This document shows positions 1 to 6,642 of a stretch of DNA of 64,000 bases, one piece after another. The DNA is from Cognatundibacterium aquatile. Its GTDB lineage: Bacteria; Pseudomonadota; Gammaproteobacteria; Burkholderiales; Burkholderiaceae_D. Made by a program: the position numbers and the translations under genes. The stretch's first letter is position 1. The number at the start of each line of letters is the position of its first letter. The notes under the pieces were generated by a model. The model saw nothing but the letters and a program-made list of their open reading frames with translations. It did no database searches and had not been told where the DNA came from. The stretch is from positions 62,001 to 126,000 of the forward strand of contig NZ_JACOFT010000001.1 of NCBI RefSeq assembly GCF_014699135.1, in the 5' to 3' direction.

Positions 1-321
1 CTTGCGGTTGCCGGTGCGATCGCCGCGTTTGAAGATCAGGACTATTTCAAACTGACCTGTGATGCCGTCATCAACACGCGGCAAAAGCTCACGGTACGTT
101 TGCAGGAATTAGGATTTGAAGTCTTGCCTTCGGCGGCGAATTTTGTGTTTGCGCGTCACCCTGAATATGATGCAGTAACATTGGCGCAAGACCTGCGTGC
201 ACGGCATATCATCGTGCGCCATTTCCGGCTGCCGCGGATAGAGCAATTCCTGCGGATTTCCATCGGCACCGATGCGGAATCGCAATTGCTGATCGAAGCG
301 CTGGAGGAATTGCTGGCGTAA
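1..321 (+). CDS. hisC: Histidinol-phosphate aminotransferase, C-terminal part (5' end outside window)
   Basis: The reading frame is open from base 1 and ends at 321, giving about 106 residues of a fold-type I PLP aminotransferase. The C-terminal small domain is recognisable: a segment about avoiding an over-extended side chain (LPSAANFVFARH), then IIVRHF and the substrate-carboxylate-binding arginine in FLRISIGT. These are typical of HisC, which converts imidazole acetol phosphate and glutamate to histidinol phosphate. The PLP lysine lies upstream of the window. A paralogous aminotransferase such as a CobD/HisC-like enzyme cannot be fully excluded. A strong hairpin terminator follows about 60 bases after the stop. 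Confidence 0.8.
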   Translation, partial: LAVAGAIAAFEDQDYFKLTCDAVINTRQKLTVRLQELGFEVLPSAANFVFARHPEYDAVTLAQDLRARHIIVRHFRLPRIEQFLRISIGTDAESQLLIEALEELLA

Positions 322-384
322 TCATTTCCGACCGCATCTACTGCATCTACCGCAGCGAGTCATCAACAGACAATCCAAACAAAA

Positions 385-425
385 GCGGCGTGATTTCCTT
401 ATTCAGAAATCACGCCGTTTTTTTT
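385..425. terminator. Bidirectional rho-independent terminator
   Basis: A perfect 12-bp stem (CGGCGTGATTTC at 386-397 pairs with 406-417) with an 8-base loop is followed by eight T on the plus strand and preceded by an A run. It sits between convergent genes (hisC on plus, the secreted-protein gene on minus) and can serve both. Confidence 0.9.
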
Positions 426-462
426 AGCGATGGCGAACAGGATGCCCGCCAATGCTGCTTTT

Positions 463-957
463 TTAATCAGGCCAAAGCGACATCACCAGTTCTTCGATGT
501 TATCCGGGTTGCTGATTTTCTTTTTTGCAGCAGGCCAATCAGCTGGCTCGGGTACAGGTTTTCTGGTGAACACCGGCGTATCAATCGCCATCTTCATCGC
601 AAACACAAAGATGCCGGTTTTCACGTCAGGTGGCGGCAGTTTCTGCACGATATCGTAAATCTGATTATCAAAATATTCGTGCACCATTGGCGTCATATCC
701 AGCCATGAATACGTCGCACCATCCGAGCGAATCGCGATCACGACATAACCTGTGCTGGGTGCAACTTTCGATTTTTTGAACGCTTTGTAAATCTGCGATT
801 GCAGCGCCCGTGTGTAACGACCGAGGCTGTCCACATTGATGCCTTTTTGTTGCAGCACGCTTTCTGACTGAAAGAAATAAAACGCATCAAAACGCACATC
901 TGCCGCCGACGCCAGCGTCGACAAACTCAGCAATACCGCTGCCAGCAGCCATCTCAT
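463..957 (-). CDS. Secreted hypothetical protein, 164 aa
   Basis: The N-terminus is a clear signal peptide: MRW, a hydrophobic stretch, then an ALASAAD-like cleavage region (TLASAAD). The mature part of about 145 residues has no motif I recognise. It contains a proline-rich patch (KLPPPDVK; RKPVPEPADWP) and ends in a tryptophan-rich tail. The start is preceded by GAGGAT a few bases upstream. It begins 10 bases after the asparaginase-domain gene's stop, so the two are probably co-transcribed. Function unknown; location is probably periplasmic or extracellular. Confidence 0.75.
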   Translation of the reverse strand: MRWLLAAVLLSLSTLASAADVRFDAFYFFQSESVLQQKGINVDSLGRYTRALQSQIYKAFKKSKVAPSTGYVVIAIRSDGATYSWLDMTPMVHEYFDNQIYDIVQKLPPPDVKTGIFVFAMKMAIDTPVFTRKPVPEPADWPAAKKKISNPDNIEELVMSLWPD

Positions 958-967
958 GATGTCATCC

Positions 968-1453
968 TCATTTATTCACAAACACGCCTGCCGTGCGGTT
1001 TTTTTGCACATCGTTCCACGGGAACACTTTGCCATTCATCGCCACATGCACACCAGGCGGCAGCAATTGCGCGGCGGCGCAGGCAAAACCCAGATTGAAC
1101 AAGGCATCGGAATTCGCAATTTCATACGGAATCATCGCGCCGGTAAACACAATGGTTTTACCCAGATTCGCCGCGCCCAGCACCTCAGCGGTTTCGCGCA
1201 TGGTGTCGGTGCCGTGAATAATCACGATCGCTTTTTCCGACGATGCCTGGCATGCCGCTAAGATGGTCTGACGGTGGCTGTCGTCCATATCCAGCGAATC
1301 CATCAGCATGCAGATTTCCAGCTCGACTGGCACCGTCAGCCGCGCGCGGCGTATCACTTCCGGCAAATGGCTGTCGGCAAAACCCAGCTTGCCCGCGATT
1401 TCATCATAATGTTTGTCAAAAGTGCCGCCGGTGGCGAGGATACGCAAGCTCAT
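968..1453 (-). CDS. Single-domain asparaginase-like protein, 161 aa
   Basis: This protein matches the N-terminal half of type I/II L-asparaginases. ATGGTFDK near residue 7 holds the first catalytic threonine, and HGTDTM near residue 78 holds the second Thr-Asp pair. It ends after the GKVFPW strand, so the whole C-terminal asparaginase domain is missing. Such short forms are known as a stand-alone family, so this need not be a truncation. The frame is open further upstream to 1615, but MSLRILATGGT at 1453 fits the family start. The start is divergent from the gene at 1574, leaving about 120 bases for two promoters. Whether it hydrolyses asparagine is unknown. Confidence 0.8.
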   Translation of the reverse strand: MSLRILATGGTFDKHYDEIAGKLGFADSHLPEVIRRARLTVPVELEICMLMDSLDMDDSHRQTILAACQASSEKAIVIIHGTDTMRETAEVLGAANLGKTIVFTGAMIPYEIANSDALFNLGFACAAAQLLPPGVHVAMNGKVFPWNDVQKNRTAGVFVNK

Positions 1454-1573
1454 GGTGTGCCGGAAAAATGAAGTGTCAGAGGCTGTCATTGTAACGCGCC
1501 AGGCGGCGCGCTGAAAGCTGCTACACTTGCGCCTCATCATCGCTGACCTGTTTTTTCTGTCCCACGCACCATC

Positions 1574-2347
1574 ATGAAAACGATCGCCCCCGGCACTGTT
1601 ATCTTTCACCGTCATCGCGGCTACGGCGTGCTGACGACGGTGAATCTGCTGACCGGCTGGGTCGCCGCCCGCTTTGGCGATGAAAAGCGCACCCTTGATC
1701 TGAACTTATCCACAGACGAAATTCAACATGCCGACGGCAGCGCGATCCTGTTTCGCCGCGACCCGCCGGAACGCATGCCGCAAGCGCGCCTGATGGCGAT
1801 GGTGCGCGAATTGCACGCCGCCGGTTATCAAAAACTGTATCTGTATATCTGGCCGAAAGCCTCCGGCCTGCATTGGCGCTGGCAGTTATTCACAGGCACG
1901 CGCAACTGGATGCAACGCCCGTGCCGCGAAGGCTGGTATGGTTCCGGCGCTGACTATATTTTTAATCCGGTGATGGGGTGGGGCGACGCGCCCGGTGCCA
2001 GCAGCGCCGAACTGAGTCAGGCACTGGCGCAGTTCGACCCCGCCGGATTGGCGCAGGCATTGGGCCGCGACGAAGATCACAGCGCCTGGTTTGCCGACGT
2101 CTGCGATGCGCTGCTGCCCGATTACGCCTACAGCCTCGGTGCCGATACCGCCGACAACCCGCTGCCGCTGTATCTGCCCGTCATTGGCGTGCGCCAGCGC
2201 CAGCCCGCACTGGAACGGCAATTACCGTATCCACCCGGCTGGGAACGCACCTGGAGCCCCGACAGCCTCGCCCGCCGCCACCAGCAACGCGCCGTCGTGC
2301 GCCACGATGTAATTCCGTCCGGCTGGAGCCTGCCCATCGATATTTAA
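1574..2347 (+). CDS. Hypothetical protein, 257 aa
   Basis: I do not recognise the family. The first ~60 residues look like a small beta-barrel (HRHRGYGVLTTVNLLTGWVA), a pattern seen in nucleic-acid or protein-binding SH3-like modules. The middle is rich in Trp and Tyr (LYLYIWPKASGLHWRW), and the rest is Ala/Pro-rich. No signal peptide or membrane segment is seen. It is read divergently from the asparaginase-domain gene. The gene ends 14 bases before an R1 repeat. Likely cytoplasmic; no function assigned. Confidence 0.7.
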   Translation: MKTIAPGTVIFHRHRGYGVLTTVNLLTGWVAARFGDEKRTLDLNLSTDEIQHADGSAILFRRDPPERMPQARLMAMVRELHAAGYQKLYLYIWPKASGLHWRWQLFTGTRNWMQRPCREGWYGSGADYIFNPVMGWGDAPGASSAELSQALAQFDPAGLAQALGRDEDHSAWFADVCDALLPDYAYSLGADTADNPLPLYLPVIGVRQRQPALERQLPYPPGWERTWSPDSLARRHQQRAVVRHDVIPSGWSLPIDI

Positions 2348-2361
2348 ACAGCGTTGCAGAT

Positions 2362-2439
2362 ATACTCCCCCCTGTTTTTAGCAAAACACCCCAAATCTCA
2401 GCATGAACATTGGGCTGTAAAATATACTGGGGGGAGTAT
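2362..2439 (+). repeat. R1 repeat, copy A (core only)
   Basis: A 78-base element beginning ATACTCCCCCC and ending GGGGGGAGTAT, so the ends are an 11-bp inverted repeat. The interior resembles the copies at 3.1, 5.4, 6.1, 8.0 and 13.6 kb (GTTTTTA-AAAAC hairpin, then CCCCAAATCT, GAACATTGGGCT). Unlike those, it lacks the ~100-base right extension. It lies between an unknown gene and gdx, outside the cassette region. Confidence 0.85.
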
Positions 2440-2594
2440 TTTTAGTGCCTGTAGTGGCCTGATGGCCGCACAATGACTGGCACTATCGGCGCCACCGAGT
2501 ACACAACAATGAGCACAACAATGCAGGCCAAGATGCAAGCGCGGCAAAACCGCAGCCACCGCCACTGCCGGTAACGCCGAATTCAGCAACATCC

Positions 2595-2645
2595 CCGCCA
2601 GAGGACGACCTCTGCGGTTCCGATTTTTTGCAGGGACGACCCTGC
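2595..2645 (+). ncRNA. Guanidine-II (mini-ykkC) riboswitch
   Basis: Two consecutive GC-rich hairpins have identical ACGA loops: CCGC-AGAGG-ACGA-CCTCT-GCGG (2595-2617) and GCAGGG-ACGA-CCCTGC (2630-2645), with a 12-base linker. Paired stem-loops with ACGR loops just upstream of the ribosome binding site are the signature of the guanidine-II riboswitch. It lies about 20 bases before an SMR exporter, its usual target. Guanidine binding to the loop pair would be expected to free the AAGGAAC ribosome binding site at 2654-2660. Confidence 0.9.
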
Positions 2646-2665
2646 CACCGCACAAGGAACGCAAC

Positions 2666-2986
2666 ATGAACTGGCTTATCCTCATCACCGCAGGCTTGTT
2701 TGAAATCGTCTGGGCAATCGGCCTCAAATATACCGAAGGATTTACCCGCTTCTGGCCCAGCGCGTTGACGCTGGCGGCAATGGCAGTGAGCGTGGGCTTA
2801 CTCGGCATCGCCATGAAGAGCCTGCCGGTCGGCACAGCCTACGCAATCTGGGTCGGCGTCGGCGCCGTCGGCACTGCGATTCTGGGCATCATCCTGTTCG
2901 GCGAATCCGCCAACCCGGCCCGCCTGCTCAGCCTCGCCCTGATCGTCTGCGGCATCATCGGCCTGAAACTCGCCACGCCTGCGTAA
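2666..2986 (+). CDS. gdx: SMR-family guanidinium exporter (Gdx/SugE type), 106 aa
   Basis: A four-helix small multidrug resistance protein of usual length. Glu13 in [16 protein letters not shown] is the essential proton/substrate carboxylate of the family. The following [14 protein letters not shown] loop and helix 2 are Gdx/SugE-like rather than EmrE-like. SMR dimers of this subtype exchange guanidinium for protons across the inner membrane. The upstream guanidine-II riboswitch supports a guanidinium rather than a biocide substrate. The start ATG follows AAGGAAC by five bases. Confidence 0.92.
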   Translation: MNWLILITAGLFEIVWAIGLKYTEGFTRFWPSALTLAAMAVSVGLLGIAMKSLPVGTAYAIWVGVGAVGTAILGIILFGESANPARLLSLALIVCGIIGLKLATPA

Positions 2987-2990
2987 GTTA

Positions 2991-3050
2991 GTCGCCGGAA
3001 ATGCGCCTGTGCATAAGGGCGGATTTATGCATAGGTGCATCGGGCGATTG
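2991..3050. repeat. Long imperfect inverted repeat downstream of gdx
   Basis: TGCGCCTGTGCATAA (3002-3016) pairs with TTATGCATAGGTGCA (3025-3039), 13 of 15 positions. Weaker flanking complementarity (GTCGCCGG / CGGGCGAT) may extend the stem. There is no following T run, so it is not a standard terminator. It could stabilise the gdx transcript's 3' end. Confidence 0.6.
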
Positions 3051-3091
3051 CGAGTGATTCATCCTCTAAATGACAGACGAATTGCCAGAAT

Positions 3092-3280
3092 TCTGCATAC
3101 TCCCCCCTGTTTTTAAGAAAACACCCCAAATCTCTGCACAAACATTGGGCTTGTAGATATACCCCCTGGAGTATATTTTTTGGGTTTTGAAGGCGTCGGA
3201 CGCGGTGGATTGGATACTTGATACCGAATAGGTAACGCTGGCATCAGTTGGTATGATTATCATTAAAAGAAGCTTGGGGA
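3092..3280 (+). repeat. R1 repeat, copy B (long form), left end of integron block 1
   Basis: The core at 3097-3174 runs from ATACTCCCCCC to TGGAGTAT. It is followed by the ~100-base right extension shared with copies C-F (TTTTGAAGGCGTCGGACGCG, GTGGATTGGAT, then AAGAAGCTTGGG). Within the core, GTTTT-TAAG-AAAAC forms a hairpin. CCCCAAATCTCTGCA pairs in part with the TGTAGAT-containing right side. The attC of the last cassette lies immediately to the right. Confidence 0.85.
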
Positions 3281-3287
3281 TCGGGGT

Positions 3288-3355
3288 GAGCAACGTGGAG
3301 TGAGGGGTGACGCAGCTTTGTCGCGGCGCGTCCCCCCCGCTGTAGGGTTAGTTTT
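3288..3355 (-). other. attC-like recombination site after the 109-aa cassette gene
   Basis: On the minus strand the site begins CTAACCC just after the stop codon. It contains a stem (GGGGGGACGC pairing with GCGTCACCCC, one mismatch) and ends CTCCACGTTGCTC. The order R''-L''-stem-L'-R' matches attC sites, but R' (GTTGCTC) departs from GTTRRRY, so the site may be poorly active. Confidence 0.6.
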
Positions 3356-3359
3356 TCAC

Positions 3360-3689
3360 TCAGGAAACGACAGAGACGTGATCGATAAACCCGACTTTCT
3401 GACCTTGAGAATAGATTTCGACAGCTTGGTAACTTGTTGAATTTGGCGGCATTACACGACTAAATTTGGCGGGTGCACAGGTCATGACCTGCGGCCAATT
3501 GCCCGGCTTTTGATTTAGATAAAGATCAAGAATGAGGATTGTAGGATTTATACCTTGCGGCTCTCGCATAGTAAAAATTGCTTCAACTCCAGGGTTGCCC
3601 ACAACTACATCGCCAGCGACATGGAAGTCATCCGGTTTTGGAGGCATAGTGTTAAGCCAAGCGTGCCAGTCTCTACATTGAATTGCCAT
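3360..3689 (-). CDS. Hypothetical cassette protein, 109 aa
   Basis: A compact soluble protein without signal peptide. MPPKPDDFHVAGDVVV, NPGVEAIF and GNWPQVMT resemble, from memory, a family of small hypothetical proteins often seen as integron cassettes. I know no function. The start is preceded by CAGGGAGAGAG, a strong ribosome binding site. The attC follows directly after the stop. A ~70-base upstream leader is shared with the pseudogene at 3827-4225, suggesting both were once similarly expressed cassettes. Confidence 0.8.
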   Translation of the reverse strand: MAIQCRDWHAWLNTMPPKPDDFHVAGDVVVGNPGVEAIFTMREPQGINPTILILDLYLNQKPGNWPQVMTCAPAKFSRVMPPNSTSYQAVEIYSQGQKVGFIDHVSVVS

Positions 3690-3694
3690 AACTC

Positions 3695-3762
3695 TCTCCC
3701 TGAGATTTAAAAACGAGACATTGTTTCAACTGCATCACATGGCGTCTCGTGAACCATGGTCA
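3695..3762 (-). repeat. Duplicated cassette leader, copy 1
   Basis: On the minus strand CATGGTTCACGAGACGCCAT, then GTCTCGTTTTTAAATC and GGGAGAG, lead into the 109-aa gene. The same series (CATGGTT, AGACxCCATGT, GTCTCxCTT, AAATCA, GGGAGA) recurs before the pseudogene start at 4225. GAGAC and GTCTC form a small inverted repeat in both. It could be a shared 5' untranslated or promoter module. Confidence 0.6.
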
Positions 3763-3821
3763 TAAAAAAAACGAAAGGGGAAGCAATGAGGGTTGCGCGA
3801 CCTATTGCGCAGCCCTCATTG
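3763..3821 (-). terminator. Terminator-like hairpin after the pseudogene
   Basis: GCAATGAGGG-TTGCGC (3782-3797) pairs with GCGCAG-CCCTCATTGC (3806-3821), one mismatch in 16. On the minus strand the stem is followed, after nine bases, by an eight-T run (3763-3771). The T run is displaced from the stem, so termination may be inefficient. Confidence 0.6.
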
Positions 3822-3826
3822 CTTAC

Positions 3827-4225
3827 TTACTTAGGCTTAGGTTTCGCTTTACCGATGCGGTGAAGTGTCCCCAATCTCATTTATCAGTATCATTTCAATA
3901 ACGTCCGATAGCCCTATCTCCTCTTTGCTGAATTTGACAACGGTTCCGTTCTCCAGAAATGCTTTGCTATCGTCTGGTCTTATTCTACGAATCGTCAGCA
4001 AATAAGGAGGTTTTCCAGTAAATCCTTTGTTTACTTCAACTGCAAAGTCTTTTTGTCTGTACATCCTGCGGACGCGACTGTGAACTCCATATCGTTGAAA
4101 TTCTACTTGACGCCAAGTAGAATCTCTTCAGTTCCATGCGCAGAGAATGCAGGTGAGACTGTAAATATTGCAGCGGTCACTGGCGCCATTAAACGCTTTA
4201 CTACCACATTGCATTGCTTATTCAT
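3827..4225 (-). pseudogene. Decayed secreted-protein cassette gene
   Basis: From ATG at 4225, behind GGGAGATAG, a signal peptide is encoded (MNKQCN, hydrophobic core, FSAHGTEE). The frame then meets TAG at 4103-4105. Past the stop it continues sensibly (NFNDMEFTVASAGCTDKK). It then shifts at a five-A run (4050-4054) into a frame giving DFAVEVNKGFTGKPPYLL. A third shift near 3880 restores an ending (HRIGKAKPKPK, stop 3827). Three lesions in one short gene point to decay. A 71-residue open piece with an ATG at 4064 (3849-4064) is what simple ORF calling would report. Sequencing error in homopolymers is an alternative for two lesions. Confidence 0.75.
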
Positions 4226-4229
4226 ATCT

Positions 4230-4300
4230 ATCTCCCATTGATTTGAAGTGAGACTTTATAAAAGGTACAGCGCAACATGGTGTCTAGCAAACCATGACTT
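4230..4300 (-). repeat. Duplicated cassette leader, copy 2
   Basis: This is the counterpart of 3695-3762, with CATGGTTTGCTAGACACCAT then GTCTCACTT, AAATCAATGGGAGATAG before the ATG at 4225. The middle of the module is less similar than the two ends. Confidence 0.6.
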
Positions 4301-4301
4301 G

Positions 4302-4359
4302 GAACTTAATTCTGAGTTCCGCCGCCGGAGGCGGTCCGCTGGAACGACCTGTTATGTCG
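4302..4359 (-). other. attC site after the DUF1877 cassette
   Basis: On the minus strand the site reads CGACATAACAGGTCGTTCC, then a GC stem (GGACCGCC-TCC-GGCGGCGG), then GAACTCAGAATTAAG. The TAAC...CGTTC...CCGCC-loop-GGCGG...AACTCA...GTTA-like order is that of standard attC sites. R'' (ACATAAC) and R' (ATTAAGT) are each slightly off consensus. Confidence 0.8.
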
Positions 4360-4381
4360 TAGGCGACACACATTCATGTCG

Positions 4382-5032
4382 TTACTGGTAGATGACGAGA
4401 ACATGGTGGCCAGACTTCGCAGCCTTCCTATAAAAACCTTGAAGCCCCCGAAAGGCAGGAAGCAAAAACTCCTCGAATACTGAATCTTCTTCTTCAAGCC
4501 AGCCGATACCACCAACATCGAACTTGGCCATTTCCGCTCGATTGAACGACCTTCGAAGGTCAGCCTCTGTAATTCGCCCAAGTGCATCCGCTAACTTCGT
4601 CACTTCGCTCGGCGTGAAGTGGCGGGCATTACCCATACCCAGATTGATCTTGGGATCGCGCTGACTCTCCTTTCCGCGACCCTCGATCGCCTCCAGTGCG
4701 GGATCGGTTGGGATGGCATTCGTATCCTCCGGCGATACCCCAAGCTTTTGAAGCTCATCGTTCATCACGCGAGTGAACTCAGCCTTGTCATAGTCGGTCC
4801 CCGACTTCGATTCTCGATCAATAGCTCGATAGCTAGCGATCTGCTGTGCCTGCTCCTTACGTTTCTTCTCGGAAGCCAGCCAAGCGAGAAGGTCATAGTC
4901 CTTGTCAACATCGAAGAGCACTGCCGAGGCAAAGCGTGGGTCACTTTTGATGTTCCAGACTAGAGCCGGCTGCTCACGAAGGTATTGAAGCTGCCCCTCG
5001 TCAACGTGAACGTAGTAAGCGATAACGCTCAT
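4382..5032 (-). CDS. DUF1877 (YfbM-like) family protein, 216 aa
   Basis: The N-terminus MSVIAYYVHVDEGQLQYL, followed by a DVDKDYDLLAWLAS stretch, fits DUF1877, whose members start MG/MSxxxYY and carry a conserved D(I/V)DK-W/Y-LH-like segment near residue 60. A charged middle (KKRKEQAQQ) and a long C-terminal extension are present. The biochemical role of the family is not established. It is the first gene after the attI-like leader at 5046-5172, starts behind AAGGAAC, and is followed by a good attC, so it is the promoter-proximal cassette of its block. Confidence 0.8.
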   Translation of the reverse strand: MSVIAYYVHVDEGQLQYLREQPALVWNIKSDPRFASAVLFDVDKDYDLLAWLASEKKRKEQAQQIASYRAIDRESKSGTDYDKAEFTRVMNDELQKLGVSPEDTNAIPTDPALEAIEGRGKESQRDPKINLGMGNARHFTPSEVTKLADALGRITEADLRRSFNRAEMAKFDVGGIGWLEEEDSVFEEFLLPAFRGLQGFYRKAAKSGHHVLVIYQ

Positions 5033-5045
5033 ATTCTTGTTCCTT

Positions 5046-5172
5046 CGAAATAACTTTTATTTAATTTGACAAAAGTGAAGCTTAACTCGCAATGTAAAAA
5101 AAGACAATTTTCTCCGACTGTCTTCAAAGCCTTATGCAACCTTGTTGTAATTAGCGGTAGTGAATATCAATG
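5046..5172 (-). promoter_or_regulatory. attI-like leader with cassette promoter, copy 1
   Basis: A conserved AT-rich leader. On the minus strand TTGTCT (5103-5108) and TAAGCT (5080-5085), separated by 17 bases, form a sigma-70 promoter pointing at the DUF1877 gene. The left edge (AAAAGTTATTTCG) is where the GTTRRRY insertion point lies in copy 3c (GTTAGAC at 13104-13110); here it is degenerate. The integrase fragment starts 13 bases to its right on the plus strand, the usual intI/attI arrangement. Confidence 0.8.
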
Positions 5173-5184
5173 CAGTGTAATCAG

Positions 5185-5361
5185 ATGGAAAACATCACTT
5201 CACCGACATCGCCAACACCCCGTTTATTCGATCAGGTGCGGGAACGTTTGCGTTATCAGCGTTACCTCTTCGCAACTGAAAAACCAAGCGCATGGGATAC
5301 GTTTCTTCATACGCTGGCAACAGACAAAAATCGTCTTAAAAACGGCAGGCGAGCGGCCTGA
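5185..5361 (+). pseudogene. intI: Integron integrase, N-terminal fragment
   Basis: From ATG at 5185 the frame reads 58 codons. Residues ~12-26, RLFDQVRERLRYQRY, match the N-terminal core-binding segment of integron integrases (family pattern LLDQ-RE-IRY-HYSLRTE), and TEK follows. After that the resemblance fades, and the frame ends beside R1 copy C. The catalytic domain (R-H-R-Y) and the IntI-specific patch are absent, so no activity is possible. Position and divergent orientation relative to the leader at 5046-5172 agree with intI. This is the main evidence that the region derives from an integron. Confidence 0.8.
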
Positions 5362-5363
5362 AT

Positions 5364-5553
5364 TCTGCATACTCCCCCCTATTTTTAAGAAAACACTCCA
5401 AATCTGTACATCAACATTGGGCTTGTATATATACACCCGGGAGTATATTTTTGGCGTTTTGAGGGTGTCCGACGCGGTGGATTGGATCACCAAGGGCAGA
5501 TGGATAATGCCGGGGTCAGGCAGATGCGATAATTGTTGAAGGAAACTTGAGGC
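5364..5553 (+). repeat. R1 repeat, copy C (long form)
   Basis: The core at 5369-5446 (ATACTCCCCCCT to CCCGGGAGTAT) is followed by the right extension (GGCGTTTTGAGGGTGT, GCGGTGGATTGGATCACC, ATGCGATAATTGTTGAAGG). It truncates the integrase fragment on its left and meets an attC on its right. Confidence 0.85.
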
Positions 5554-5561
5554 TTTGGAAA

Positions 5562-5617
5562 AGAACGTTTGAGTTCAACGGCAGAGGCGACAGAGCGACA
5601 CCGTGCAAAGTTAACTT
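5562..5617 (-). other. attC-like site after the 71-aa membrane cassette
   Basis: On the minus strand AGTTAACTTTGCACGG opens the site, a weak GC stem follows, and GTTGAACTCAAACGTTC closes it. The AACTCAAACGTT end is typical of L'-R'. R' ends GTTCTTT rather than GTTRRRY. A perfect 7-bp hairpin (CTTGCCG-AGTTA-CGGCAAG, 5614-5632) lies between it and the gene's stop. Confidence 0.6.
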
Positions 5618-5635
5618 GCCGAGTTACGGCAAGAT

Positions 5636-5851
5636 TTAACGAACAGCGCCATGCAACATTGAAAAGACAATCGCCAACAGGATCAGGAAGGCGGCTGAGT
5701 CCAGAAAGTCAATTTCTTTTAGTCCAAAGACCGGGGGCAAAACACGATTCCAACAAATCTTGAAAGTCCAGACAAGCAAAGCAAGCATTAATGGTCCGAT
5801 GACCAAAATTGGAATCGTGCTAATAGCAAATTGCACAACAGAATCAGACAT
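5636..5851 (-). CDS. Small inner-membrane protein, 71 aa
   Basis: Two hydrophobic helices are visible: about residues 9-31 (STIPILVIGPLMLALLVW) and 50-66 (AAFLILLAIVFSML), joined by a short loop with KEIDFLD. No family is recognised. The ribosome binding site is AGGAAG six bases before the ATG. It is the only gene in its block, followed by an attC-like site. Confidence 0.7.
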   Translation of the reverse strand: MSDSVVQFAISTIPILVIGPLMLALLVWTFKICWNRVLPPVFGLKEIDFLDSAAFLILLAIVFSMLHGAVR

Positions 5852-5888
5852 TAAACTTCCTTTTTTGATAATAGAAACTCAGACCACT

Positions 5889-5932
5889 CGTTCACTTAAT
5901 GTGCAACAGGTCAACCGACGCACAGTTATACG
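5889..5932 (-). other. Possible short attC between leader and 71-aa gene
   Basis: On the minus strand GTATAACTGTGC and GCACATTAAGTGAAC are near-complementary arms around a GTTG-containing centre. The arms resemble R''-L'' and L'-R', but the site is short and no gene lies between it and the leader. It may mark a deleted first cassette. Confidence 0.4.
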
Positions 5933-5941
5933 CCTGACTTG

Positions 5942-6005
5942 TTTTAAATCAACATTAACACAATGATGCATATATAGCAATTAAGTTTCAATCGTCTTAA
6001 CAGGC
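5942..6005 (-). promoter_or_regulatory. attI-like leader with cassette promoter, copy 2 (diverged)
   Basis: Aligned with the other leaders it keeps ACATTAAC, AATG, GCAATT and CGTCTTAACAGGCC at matching spacings. On the minus strand TTGCTA (5975-5980) and TAATGT (5952-5957), separated by exactly 17 bases, retain the promoter. This is the most diverged of the five copies. Confidence 0.65.
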
Positions 6006-6061
6006 CCATCCAGAAAAAGGCAGCACATCATGCTATCAAACCTGCGAAAAGCTGCTCACAT

Positions 6062-6250
6062 TCTGCATACTCCCCCCTGTTTTTAAGAAAATACCCAATA
6101 TCCCTGCATGAACATTGAGCTTGTAGAGATACCCCGGGGAGTATGTTTTGAGGGTTTTGAGCGGGTTGAGGGCAAGGAGGATCAATCACCGGGAGCAGAT
6201 CGGCAACGTCAGACTCAGGCTGATGCGATGATTGTTGAAGGAAGCTTGGG
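6062..6250 (+). repeat. R1 repeat, copy D (long form)
   Basis: The core at 6067-6144 (ATACTCCCCCCT to ACCCCGGGGAGTAT) is followed by the extension ending GATGATTGTTGAAGGAAGCTT. It separates the 71-aa gene block from the three-gene block to its right. Confidence 0.85.
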
Positions 6251-6279
6251 AATTTAGGGGTTCTCCGTTGACGGACTGC

Positions 6280-6642
6280 TTAGCCGGCATACCACACACC
6301 CAAAATCATTACCGTCGCAATAATTGCCGGCATTGAAATTGCGACGATTTCGACCTTTCGGCCAAAGGAACGCGGCCGACTCAGGCGACGAAACGCGACA
6401 ACGTTTAATGAGGTGGCCACAAGAGAAAGCACCCCTGCACCACACACCGCAAATGCGTAGATCGCGAGTACAGGCAGGCCACAGCTAAAATCTGGGTGTT
6501 GCTCCTTGAACGAGGAAAGCTGCGCCCACGCCCAGCCAACCGGGGCAAGCAGCGCAAGGGCAAATGTCATAAAGGATGCGACGCGCAGATTTTCTTTGAT
6601 GGCGGTGTCGTGTCTGCTATTCGTTTTGATCTGCTTGCTCAT
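6280..6642 (-). CDS. Small inner-membrane protein, 120 aa
   Basis: The frame is open upstream, but [20 protein letters not shown] at 6642, behind AGGAAGAAG, is the convincing start. It has about three hydrophobic segments: near residues 25-42 ([19 protein letters not shown]), 55-80 ([20 protein letters not shown]) and the C-terminal 20 residues. A basic loop ([12 protein letters not shown]) suggests inside-positive topology. The start lies inside the end of the 108-aa gene (26-base overlap), implying translational coupling. No family is recognised. Confidence 0.75.
   Translation of the reverse strand: MSKQIKTNSRHDTAIKENLRVASFMTFALALLAPVGWAWAQLSSFKEQHPDFSCGLPVLAIYAFAVCGAGVLSLVATSLNVVAFRRLSRPRSFGRKVEIVAISMPAIIATVMILGVWYAG

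Noticed and set aside
2398-2835. A minus-strand frame across the riboswitch and start of gdx
   Set aside because: It is antisense to the riboswitch and exporter and has no protein-like features.
4619-4963. A plus-strand 114-codon frame within the DUF1877 gene
   Set aside because: Antisense shadow of a recognisable minus-strand protein; no independent signal.
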